From Pirellulales bacterium (lineage in GTDB: Bacteria; Planctomycetota; Planctomycetia; Pirellulales; UBA1268): 39,961 bases of DNA. Position 1 is the stretch's first letter. Each line of letters starts with the position of its first letter. The notes beneath the pieces are model-generated. The model did no database searches. It was not told the DNA's origin and saw only the letters and a list, made by a program, of their open reading frames with translations. Where the stretch lies: NCBI GenBank assembly GCA_016776925.1, contig JADHSL010000016.1:1-39961 (forward strand). Reading direction: 5' to 3'. A program made the position numbers and the translations under genes. This document shows positions 26,205-32,945 of this stretch, in pieces.

Positions 26205-27456
26205 CAGGTACCTCCAATGGGTCGCGGCCCAAGGAAACAGTAGTTATTTCCGTGAGAGGATTCTTGGCGAGCCAATTCTCGATGCTTTCGACGGTAAGAT
26301 TATCGAGTCGCTCGAGATCCTCAGCAAGAGTGCGGATGCGTCCAAGGTGAAACCATTGTCTGGCCATTGCACCTGCTCGGGCTGCTGTTGATTCCTGCTG
26401 CATAACCAGCCCGCTTTTCGCACGAGCCTTCACTCGGTCGAGTTCATCATTTGTGATAGTCCCTGGAAGAGCCTTAATTTCATGAAGCATGACGTCTAAC
26501 GTTTCCTGGGCTCGATCCGCTGTGGTGCCAGAATAAGCCATTGCCACGGCGAGATCTCGCTGGGTTTGGTAGCCCGCAGAGACGCTGTAGCACAACCCCC
26601 TTTTTTCGCGAACCTCTGTAAAGAGCCTTGAGCTGGAACCTCCACCAAGTACTGCGAGGGCCGCCGTTGCCTGAAGTGAATCTGGGTCACGGTAGGGTGG
26701 GACGTCCCAGGCGAGTGCGATATGTGTCTGTTGTGAATCGTAAGGGACATGACATATCTTCTCACCTCGCTTACCAGCAGATATCGGTTCAGTCGGCTGA
26801 CCTTGCCAGTCACTAAAAAGAGCTTCGATCTGTTTGACGAATTCAGGCCAGTCCAGTCGTCCGGCTACAGAGACGATCATGTCCTGTGGCTGAATGAAGG
26901 TGTCAACAAAGTTTTTGACATCGGTGTGGCTCAGTTTGGTGACATCAGCCGACGTCCCCTCGCTTGGAAGACCCCATGGAGATGGGTAGTGTGCTTTCCG
27001 TAGCGCGAGCATCGTGCGATGCGTTGGGTCATCTTCGGTTCCAGCGAGATTCTGCAGAACTACCTGACGGGCTGGATCAAACTGGCTTTGGTCCAAAAGT
27101 GGACGGCGAAGTATGTCGGCATAAATTTTCAGTGAATCTGGTAATTGTCGAGAGACCATTGCTCCGGCAAAACTGCCATGGCTCATTGAAACTGACTGTG
27201 ACCACTGAACGCCGGCGTTGTCGAGTGCAGCAATAAGTTGTTTGCTATCACGATCGCCAGCCCCCCGGAGCATGAGTTCACCGGCAAGGGTTGCAAGGCC
27301 ACAGCATGAACGATCAGTTTCACGGGTGCTAAGAGCATCGCAGAGACTGCCAGCAGCGACGTGGAAAGACACGGAGACAGATTCAACACCCGGCAAGAAC
27401 TCGCCGAGTAAAATGATTCCGTTGTCGAGAGTAGCCGTCTGAAGAGTCTGCTTCAC
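26188..27456 (-). CDS. M16 peptidase-like protein lacking the zinc motif
   Basis: This is an M16B fold protein of about 422 residues from GTG 27456 (MKQTLQTATLDNGIILLGEF). Where the active subunit has HFLEH, this one reads GLATLAGELMLRG, so no zinc ligands are available and it is probably catalytically dead. The rest of the fold is kept: LKIYADILRRPLL, VSVAGRLDWPEFV, and the second-domain arginine/tyrosine-containing stretch SSRLFTEVREKRGLCYSVSA typical of M16. It resembles the non-catalytic partner of heterodimeric M16B enzymes and mitochondrial MPP-alpha. A TTG at 27483, four bases after the acetyltransferase stop codon, would add nine residues and is a possible coupled start. It overlaps the active subunit gene by 17 bp. 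Confidence 0.9.
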   Translation of the reverse strand: MKQTLQTATLDNGIILLGEFLPGVESVSVSFHVAAGSLCDALSTRETDRSCCGLATLAGELMLRGAGDRDSKQLIAALDNAGVQWSQSVSMSHGSFAGAMVSRQLPDSLKIYADILRRPLLDQSQFDPARQVVLQNLAGTEDDPTHRTMLALRKAHYPSPWGLPSEGTSADVTKLSHTDVKNFVDTFIQPQDMIVSVAGRLDWPEFVKQIEALFSDWQGQPTEPISAGKRGEKICHVPYDSQQTHIALAWDVPPYRDPDSLQATAALAVLGGGSSSRLFTEVREKRGLCYSVSAGYQTQRDLAVAMAYSGTTADRAQETLDVMLHEIKALPGTITNDELDRVKARAKSGLVMQQESTAARAGAMARQWFHLGRIRTLAEDLERLDNLTVESIENWLAKNPLTEITTVSLGRDPLEVPDAVSP

Positions 27457-27487
27457 GAATCTTTGCTTATGCCATACGGACAAGTGA

Positions 27488-28324
27488 TCACACAGGTGAC
27501 GAAGTGATCAGCGGTTTTGATGCACGAACTGGCACCATGTGAAGATCCTCGTCGTTTGATGATTCTGCCACATCTTGTGGTGTTTCCGCCACTGCTAACT
27601 CCCCAACCACGGAGGAAACCATTGTTGCGATCACGTTCTCCTTACTGTTCTTCAATGAATCAAGTTGTGTGTTTTCCTGATTGAGGTGGCTCGCAGGAAA
27701 TCCTAGCGGGAGAGAATCAATAGACGAATCGGCCCTATCTCGAAAGAGTGTGGAGTCGACTGGTTTGTAGACTGTTTTCGATCTTCGGAAGCCAAGACGC
27801 TGATAAAGCCTGATTGCAGCGATGTTTTCTGCAGTCACCTCAAGAGTTACTTGGTGGGCGCCTGCGGCTTCAAAACCGGACAGTGACTGTTCTATCAAGA
27901 CGCTCCCCAGCCCGCCGCCTCGTTGAGAAGGCACAATGCCAATATTCTGAATTGATCCGATTCCGGAGCGATCGAGAACACCTTGGATTGTTCCACACCA
28001 TTCAAGGGGTGCAAACCGGGTTTCTTCAAGCCCCCTGAAGCGATCAATCTGTCGGGCAATCAGCCAGGTAGCATCGGGTAGGAAGCCAGGTTTTCTGCGA
28101 ATTTCCTGCATCAACCTCCGGCAGCCTGAAAGTTCACCAAGGCAGGGGAAAACCTGCGCATCGATCTCCTGACGGAAGGCCTGATACTTGGTGCGGGCGT
28201 GAACATCAAGAAGAGCCTCGTTCCATGGGACGAGTTGGTACCCAAACGGCAGTGATGCCAAGGGCACACGCGATCTGGGAAGATCGATGTCCATTCGGAA
28301 TCGTTTGCAGTAACCCGAGTCCAT
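27488..28324 (-). CDS. GNAT-family N-acetyltransferase
   Basis: This acetyl-CoA-dependent acyltransferase has an unknown acceptor. From ATG 28324 the product has 278 residues. The acetyl-CoA loop is IGIVPSQRGGGLGSVLIEQS, with the Q/R-x-x-G-x-G motif as QRGGGLG. It is followed by the usual VTAENIAAIRLYQRLGFRRSKTVYK strand-helix-strand, here cut short in quotation because the whole extends a few residues more. An N-terminal region of about 110 residues and a polar C-terminal tail of about 70 flank the domain. ATG 28324 has GGGAGAGG nine bases upstream, better than the in-frame start at 28354. It is the first gene of the minus-strand operon leading to the M16 pair and the ABC-2 permease. Confidence 0.85.
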   Translation of the reverse strand: MDSGYCKRFRMDIDLPRSRVPLASLPFGYQLVPWNEALLDVHARTKYQAFRQEIDAQVFPCLGELSGCRRLMQEIRRKPGFLPDATWLIARQIDRFRGLEETRFAPLEWCGTIQGVLDRSGIGSIQNIGIVPSQRGGGLGSVLIEQSLSGFEAAGAHQVTLEVTAENIAAIRLYQRLGFRRSKTVYKPVDSTLFRDRADSSIDSLPLGFPASHLNQENTQLDSLKNSKENVIATMVSSVVGELAVAETPQDVAESSNDEDLHMVPVRASKPLITSSPV

Positions 28325-28369
28325 GAGGAATAACCTCTCCCTGAAGAATCGCAAAATACGCTGTCTATG

Positions 28370-28398
28370 AACCTAAGACTGCATGATCTTTCCGTCAA
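28370..28398 (-). promoter_or_regulatory. Candidate sigma70-type promoter for the GNAT-M16 operon
   Basis: On the minus strand TTGACG (28393-28398) and TAGGTT (28370-28375) are 17 bp apart, giving a leader of roughly 40 nt before ATG 28324. It lies back to back with the candidate importer promoter, about 10 bp away. Confidence 0.35.
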
Positions 28399-28408
28399 CG
28401 TGCTGGTT

Positions 28409-28435
28409 TTGACAAATCAATTTTTCGCGTAAAAC
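28409..28435 (+). promoter_or_regulatory. Candidate sigma70-type promoter for the metal importer operon
   Basis: A perfect TTGACA (28409-28414) is followed after 15 bp by TAAAAC (28430-28435). The spacer is short. The implied leader to the ATG at 28576 is about 130 nt and contains the inverted repeat at 28544-28559. Confidence 0.35.
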
Positions 28436-28543
28436 AGCGCCGTGGGGCAAATTGCGGTGATCAGGCGGGTTATTCCGGTGTTCCCGTCTGGTTTTGAACG
28501 AAGCGCAGCGGTCCCTGAAGTAGGATACACTTTTTTGAGTACC

Positions 28544-28559
28544 CAAAAACTGTTTTTTG
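28544..28559. promoter_or_regulatory. A/T-rich inverted repeat upstream of the metal-binding protein gene
   Basis: CAAAAAC-T-GTTTTTTG is a near-perfect palindrome (one extra T in the right arm), 17 bp upstream of the ATG at 28576. The string TTTTTTGAG also occurs twice here (28530-28538 and 28553-28561). It is a plausible metalloregulator operator by position, but does not match a consensus I can name. Confidence 0.35.
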
Positions 28560-28575
28560 AGAGGTCGAAAAAGAA

Positions 28576-29508
28576 ATGCCGCGAATCGCCACCACCGTTC
28601 TGGTTCTTTCGTTGCTCTTTACGTCATTGACGAACTCAAAGGCAGCATCGCCCGTCCGTGTTATTGCTACAACGACAGTTGTTGCTGATTTGGTGGAGCA
28701 GGTGGGGGGGGAGTTGGTCGTAGTTGAAAGTCTCATGGCAGATGGGGTGGACCCACATTCCTATCGAGCGACGCCGCGAGACATCGACAGGCTTGTTCGT
28801 GCTGACCTAATTGTTGCCAATGGACTTCATCTGGAAGGAAAGTTGGCAGAACTCCTGCAGCGAATTGGCCGGAAGCGTCCTTTTGTAGCTGTTGGCAATG
28901 CGGTGCCAAAAGATGAATTACTTTCCATTGGAAATGATCTGTTTGATCCACACATCTGGTTTGATGCAAAACTCTGGAGTTACTGCCCGTCTACGGTTGC
29001 AGATGCGTTGTCTCAGCTGGATTCCAAGTCTGCTGCCACATACCGGCAGCGTGCTAACAAGTATTCCAAAGATCTTTTGGAGCTCGATAAGAATGTCAGG
29101 AAAAAGTTCAAAGAGATTCCTCAGCAGCGCCGAGTTCTAATCACTGCCCACGATGCATTTCGCTACTTCGGTCGAGCATACGGGCTTGAAGTCATTGGAG
29201 TTCAGGGAACAAGCACGGAAAGTGAAGCCGGTCTCGCTGATATGAATCAATTAGTTGAATTGGTTGTCCAGCGTCACATACCAGCAGTGTTTGTTGAGAC
29301 GAGTGTGTCTGATCGAAATGTTACTGCATTAATCGAAGGTGCTGCCGCTCGCGGGCACGTTGTCAGGCTTGGAGGAAGGCTGTATTCCGATGCATTGGGC
29401 CCTGCTGGAGGAGGCGGTGATACGCTTGAGCGTGCATTGCTTTCAAACGTCGACACAATTATCGGGGCACTCCGTGTAACGAGTGCTTCGCAGAGCATTG
29501 TGGAGTAG
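28576..29508 (+). CDS. Mn/Zn ABC importer substrate-binding protein (TroA-like)
   Basis: This cluster A-I periplasmic binding protein captures Mn2+ or Zn2+ for the importer. The 310-residue product has a signal peptide (MPRIATTVLVLSLLFTSLTN, cleavage near KAA). All four TroA metal ligand positions are visible: VDPHSYRATP (H61), FDPHIWFD (H126), LITAHDAFRYFGRAYG (H192) and LYSDALG (D272). GLHLEGKL and the TSTESEAG loop also match TroA. It lacks the His-rich loop typical of ZnuA, which favours Mn or a mixed Mn/Zn role. AGAGG lies upstream of the ATG at a rather long spacing. It is the first of four genes in a troABCD-like order, so mature protein should dock to the two permeases. Confidence 0.93.
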   Translation: MPRIATTVLVLSLLFTSLTNSKAASPVRVIATTTVVADLVEQVGGELVVVESLMADGVDPHSYRATPRDIDRLVRADLIVANGLHLEGKLAELLQRIGRKRPFVAVGNAVPKDELLSIGNDLFDPHIWFDAKLWSYCPSTVADALSQLDSKSAATYRQRANKYSKDLLELDKNVRKKFKEIPQQRRVLITAHDAFRYFGRAYGLEVIGVQGTSTESEAGLADMNQLVELVVQRHIPAVFVETSVSDRNVTALIEGAAARGHVVRLGGRLYSDALGPAGGGGDTLERALLSNVDTIIGALRVTSASQSIVE

Positions 29509-29555
29509 CTACCTTTTATTTTGATACAAGTTCGCTACGAAAGAGATGAACCTGA

Positions 29556-30356
29556 ATGACTGGAAATAACTCTGCTCCAGAGGTGCATGCCGACAATCCA
29601 ATGTTGGAGTGGCACGATCTCACGGTTGCGTACGGGCGTCGTCCAGTCTTGTGGAATGTTGACTTTGAAATACAAGACCCATGCCTCTTCGGGATTATTG
29701 GCCCGAATGGTGCAGGAAAGAGCACGCTGCTTAAGGCAAGTCTGGATCTTGTGCAAAGAGCTGGTGGAACCGTGCGATTCTGGGGTCAACGGCTCGCTGA
29801 GGTGCGTTCAAAAATCGCGTATGTTCCTCAGCGGGAAACAGTTGATTGGGACTTTCCCGTCAGCGTCATGGATGTAGTTCGTATGGGTGCAACTTCAAGG
29901 CTTGGCTGGTTTCGACGAGGTGGAAAACGTGAGCGTGAGTTGGCTCTTGCAAGTCTTGATCACGTTGGGCTTGCGGATTTTGCAAAGCGACAAATAGGGA
30001 AGCTCTCAGGAGGGCAGCAGCAGCGGGTCTTTCTAGCACGAGCGCTTGCTCGCGAGGCTGAGATCTATCTCCTCGACGAGCCCATGGCAGGTGTCGACGC
30101 TGGATCACAGGAGCAGATATTCAGCATCCTTGCCGAACTGCGGGATCAGGGCAAATTAGTTGTTGCAGTGCATCACGATATACGTACGGCTGCCCAATGG
30201 TTTGATGCAATTGCTCTTGTTGACATGCGGCTTGTTGCAGCCGGTCCAACGGCTGAGGTGCTTACACCAGAAAATCTAACCATGACATATTCTGGTCGCC
30301 TCGGCATTCTGGATGAAATTGGGGAGGCAGTGGAGCGGAGAGGAAGGACATCATGA
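29556..30356 (+). CDS. Mn/Zn ABC importer ATP-binding protein (TroB/MntB-like)
   Basis: This is the nucleotide-binding subunit energising the importer. The 266-residue product contains Walker A GPNGAGKSTLLK (49-60), the Q-loop in AYVPQRETVDWDFPVSV, a form characteristic of the Mn/Zn group, the signature LSGGQQQRVFLARAL (from 150), Walker B EIYLLDEPMAGVD and the switch histidine in VVAVHHDIRTA. Length is normal for the family. AAGAGATG precedes the ATG. Its stop codon overlaps the start of the first permease (ATGA), showing translational coupling. Confidence 0.95.
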   Translation: MTGNNSAPEVHADNPMLEWHDLTVAYGRRPVLWNVDFEIQDPCLFGIIGPNGAGKSTLLKASLDLVQRAGGTVRFWGQRLAEVRSKIAYVPQRETVDWDFPVSVMDVVRMGATSRLGWFRRGGKRERELALASLDHVGLADFAKRQIGKLSGGQQQRVFLARALAREAEIYLLDEPMAGVDAGSQEQIFSILAELRDQGKLVVAVHHDIRTAAQWFDAIALVDMRLVAAGPTAEVLTPENLTMTYSGRLGILDEIGEAVERRGRTS

Positions 30357-31300
30357 TCCACCTGGCCTTTGTGATGGCGTTCCTTCCATATAACACCCTT
30401 GTTGTTGCTTCTGGTGTCGCAGCAGTTGGTTGTGCCGCTGGCGTAATTGGTACATTTGGCGTCCTGCGAAAGAGAGCCCTCGTCGGTGACGCTGCAGCGC
30501 ATGCAACGCTTGTGGGAGTCGCATTAGCCTTGCTCGTTACTGGGCAGCGTAATCTCGCTGTACTTCTTGTTGGTGGTCTGGTCTCAGCCATGGTTGCTAT
30601 TGTTCTTTTGGTTCTTATCCGAAAGTTCACCCGCACACGTGATGATGCAGCGACTGCGATTGTCTTGAGTGTGTCATTCGGCTTAGGGATTACCTTGATT
30701 TCTGGAATGGTGAGTCGTGGAATTCCTGGAAGTGGTGGCTTGGAGCGGTTCCTGCTTGGGCACACGGCATCGCTGACAGCCAATGATGCACTCTTGCTCG
30801 GAACTGTTTCAGTTGTCGGTGTTTTGTGCATCGTGGTCGGTTTAAAGGAAGCGACAATGGTTGCATTCGATCCGGATTTTGCCGCGGCATCTGGATGGCC
30901 TGCAGCGACACTAGATCTTGTGCTGATTGCTCTTATTGCGGTGATGGTTGTTGTTGGACTGCCAGCAGCTGGGGCTGTCTTGGTCACGGCGCTTGTAGTT
31001 ATTCCGCCAGCCGTTGCCCGGCAATGGACGGAACGGCTCATTCCGATGCTTGTTATCGCTGGGCTGGTTGGATTCCTGAGTGCTCTGTCGGGAGTTGTGA
31101 TTAGTAGTCTCGCTGTGCAGGTGCCGACAGGTCCGGTTGTCGTTCTCGTAGCGACAGCCTTTCTCGTCCTTTCTATTTTTGGAGCACCATGTCGAGGGAT
31201 ACTGTGGCGGACGCGAGCAGTGAGTAGCTTGTCCTCTGAATTCCTCACGAAAACAGAAGTCGGCGTGGCCACTCCTACGGGAACGGAGCGAAGGCCGTGA
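30353..31300 (+). CDS. Mn/Zn ABC importer permease 1 (ABC-3 family)
   Basis: This is the first of two membrane subunits, 315 residues, with about eight to nine hydrophobic segments. The ABC-3 hallmarks are GVLRKRALVGDAAAHATLVG near residue 40-60 (the coupling region equivalent to RRMSLxGDAxSHAxLxG), FDPDFAAASGWP in the ATPase-contact loop, and VVVGLPAAGAVLVTALVVIPPAVARQ near the end. In the first motif Ala replaces the usual Ser before His. It overlaps the ATPase gene by four bases and the next permease by four bases (GTGA), so all three are coupled. A heteromeric permease pair matches the TroC/TroD arrangement. Confidence 0.93.
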   Translation: MIHLAFVMAFLPYNTLVVASGVAAVGCAAGVIGTFGVLRKRALVGDAAAHATLVGVALALLVTGQRNLAVLLVGGLVSAMVAIVLLVLIRKFTRTRDDAATAIVLSVSFGLGITLISGMVSRGIPGSGGLERFLLGHTASLTANDALLLGTVSVVGVLCIVVGLKEATMVAFDPDFAAASGWPAATLDLVLIALIAVMVVVGLPAAGAVLVTALVVIPPAVARQWTERLIPMLVIAGLVGFLSALSGVVISSLAVQVPTGPVVVLVATAFLVLSIFGAPCRGILWRTRAVSSLSSEFLTKTEVGVATPTGTERRP

Positions 31301-32589
31301 TTGCTTTGACTGCTGACACGACGTTCATGTCCTGGCTCGATTCCATCGGGCCGTTGCATGGCTGGGCGATTGCGACAGCAGTAGTTGTTTCTGCGTGCTG
31401 TGCAATTGTTGGCACACCGTTGGTGGTCCGTCGCATGAGCTTGCTGGGTGATGCAATCAGCCATGCCGTCCTCCCTGGACTTGTCGTGGCGGTACTCCTA
31501 GGAGCTCAGCCTGGTGGCATCGGTGTACTGGTTGGGGCAACGGCAGCAGCAATGGTGACGGTCTGGTTTACTCGATTTCTATATCGCCAGGCTGGGCTGT
31601 GGGAGGATGCAAGTGTTGGGGTTTCCTTTACAACGTTATTCGCTGCTGGAGTGCTTCTTGTAACAATATCTGGATCGCGGGTTGATCTTGACCCAGGCTG
31701 TGTGCTTTACGGCATTCTCGAACTCGTGCCTTTTGATACGGTGGATTTATATGGGTGGGATATTCCGAGAGCTTTCTTATCAGCATCATTCGTGTTGCTG
31801 CTCGTGAGTTGTGGCATGTGGTGCACATGGCGGTGGCAACTCTTCACCGCGTTTGATTGTGATGCAGCCAAAGCTGCTGGTGTGCCAACCGTTGCAGTGA
31901 CAGTGGGCTTATTAGTGGGTGTGTCATTGGCCACAGTTGCCGGCTTTGTGGCAGTGGGAGCAATTCTTGTTGTTGCCATGCTTGTGGTACCTGCTGCAGC
32001 TGCGGAGCGATTGGTTCACAGACTTCATCATGCAGTATGGTTGGCAGTCATGATTGCTGTGGTCGGTGCTATTGGGGGCTATCTTCTTGCATGGAGGTTC
32101 GGTACATCTGCTGCTGGCATGATGGCGGTTGTGTTGGGAGTCGAATATGTCATTGCCATTCTTGTTGCTCCGGATGATGGAGTCGTCGCTCGCCTGGTGT
32201 CTAAGCTGGTCTATCTCTGGCGGGTGCAATGCGAAGATCGGTTGGCCTCATTTTGGAGGGCTGAAGAATCAGGGTACGCGAGGCACGAAAGCACGGTTGG
32301 TGGTTTGGTGGATCGATGGTTACGTGTGAACGGGCAGGTACAAAAACAGGAGAATGCTCTTGTCTTGACGCCACAGGGACGAGTGAACGCGGAAGTTATT
32401 GTTCGGTCCCATCGATTGTGGGAAACGTGGCTTGGCAGGCACGTAGATTTACCAGTCGACCACCTTCACCCACCAGCAGAGTGGATCGAACATCATCTTG
32501 GAGAACAAGTACGGAAGCGCATTGAGAATGAACTTGGAAACGAAGATGTCGACCCGCACGGAAGCGTTATCCCGCGGGAAAAAAGGTAA
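31297..32589 (+). CDS. Mn/Zn ABC importer permease 2 fused to an MntR/DtxR-like metal-sensing domain
   Basis: The second ABC-3 permease starts at GTG 31297 and is far longer (430 residues) than the usual 270-300. Residues 1-300 are the membrane part: VRRMSLLGDAISHAVLPG, FDCDAAKAAGVP and FVAVGAILVVAMLVVPAAAAE. Residues 305-430 form a soluble tail that aligns by eye with MntR/DtxR regulators. ALVLTPQGRVNAEVIVRSHR matches the wing and hinge, and HPPAEWIEHHLGEQV matches the dimerisation and metal site. H372, E395, E398 and H399 correspond to MntR H77, E99, E102 and H103, and D314 in CEDRLASFW may stand for D8, while the E11 position is Ala. DPHGSVIP near the end is the DtxR-family C-terminal motif. 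The recognition-helix region is degenerate, so DNA binding is doubtful. The tail may gate transport by sensing cytoplasmic metal. Confidence 0.9.
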   Translation: MIALTADTTFMSWLDSIGPLHGWAIATAVVVSACCAIVGTPLVVRRMSLLGDAISHAVLPGLVVAVLLGAQPGGIGVLVGATAAAMVTVWFTRFLYRQAGLWEDASVGVSFTTLFAAGVLLVTISGSRVDLDPGCVLYGILELVPFDTVDLYGWDIPRAFLSASFVLLLVSCGMWCTWRWQLFTAFDCDAAKAAGVPTVAVTVGLLVGVSLATVAGFVAVGAILVVAMLVVPAAAAERLVHRLHHAVWLAVMIAVVGAIGGYLLAWRFGTSAAGMMAVVLGVEYVIAILVAPDDGVVARLVSKLVYLWRVQCEDRLASFWRAEESGYARHESTVGGLVDRWLRVNGQVQKQENALVLTPQGRVNAEVIVRSHRLWETWLGRHVDLPVDHLHPPAEWIEHHLGEQVRKRIENELGNEDVDPHGSVIPREKR

Positions 32590-32617
32590 CTCACGTTGTA
32601 TTTCCATTGTTTGGGTT

Positions 32618-32824
32618 TCAGCTGAGTCGCTGAAGATCACCAGGTAGTTCTGGTTCGTAAACCCGGTCCGGTTGGAATGGATTCGCCAGCGTATTATCAC
32701 GAGTCATGAACGGCATATTTCCTACAAACGGTACGTTGAGGCTGGCGAAGCGACCTCTTCTTGAGTCAAAGGCTCGCGAGTTGACGAGTTTATTTGCTTC
32801 CGAGGTCCAACGAGGGTATGCCAA
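32618..32824 (-). CDS. Small hypothetical reading frame or gene remnant
   Basis: A 68-codon minus-strand frame from TTG 32824 encodes a polar, balanced product (LNVPFVGNMPFMTRDN, ending in ELPGDLQRLS). I do not recognise it. The same frame stays open upstream to 32923 and there reads VSKPFFLVVLNSTHYYLAYP, which looks protein-like but contains no ATG, GTG or TTG. Either this is the 3' end of a decayed gene, or a short gene with an unusual start, or chance. It occupies most of the 356-bp gap between the importer and the chemoreceptor. Confidence 0.3.
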   Translation of the reverse strand: MAYPRWTSEANKLVNSRAFDSRRGRFASLNVPFVGNMPFMTRDNTLANPFQPDRVYEPELPGDLQRLS

Positions 32825-32904
32825 GTAGTAGTGCGTGCTGTTTAGTACGACGAGAAAGAAGGGTTTGGATACCTCGTTTCGATAGCTCTGGCTACATGGT
32901 AAGT

Positions 32905-32934
32905 GGTAGGCAGGCTGCCGGAATTACCTTTTTT
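32905..32934 (+). other. Hairpin followed by T6 upstream of the chemoreceptor
   Basis: GGTAGGCAG and CTGCC/TACC can pair (GGCAG-G-CTGCC at 32909-32919 is a perfect dyad), followed by six Ts at 32929-32934. It resembles a weak intrinsic terminator and ends only 11 bp before the GTG start of the chemoreceptor, so it could end importer transcription or act in a leader. Confidence 0.3.
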
Positions 32935-32945
32935 GGACAAATGCA

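Noticed and set aside
28440-28575. Manganese riboswitch (yybP-ykoY) in the importer leader
   Set aside because: I could not find the conserved loop motifs or pairing, only a simple palindrome.
30262-31464. 400-residue minus-strand frame opposite the importer permeases
   Set aside because: It is rich in Thr, Ala, Arg and Pro with no domain, and lies wholly opposite the well-supported ATPase and permease genes.
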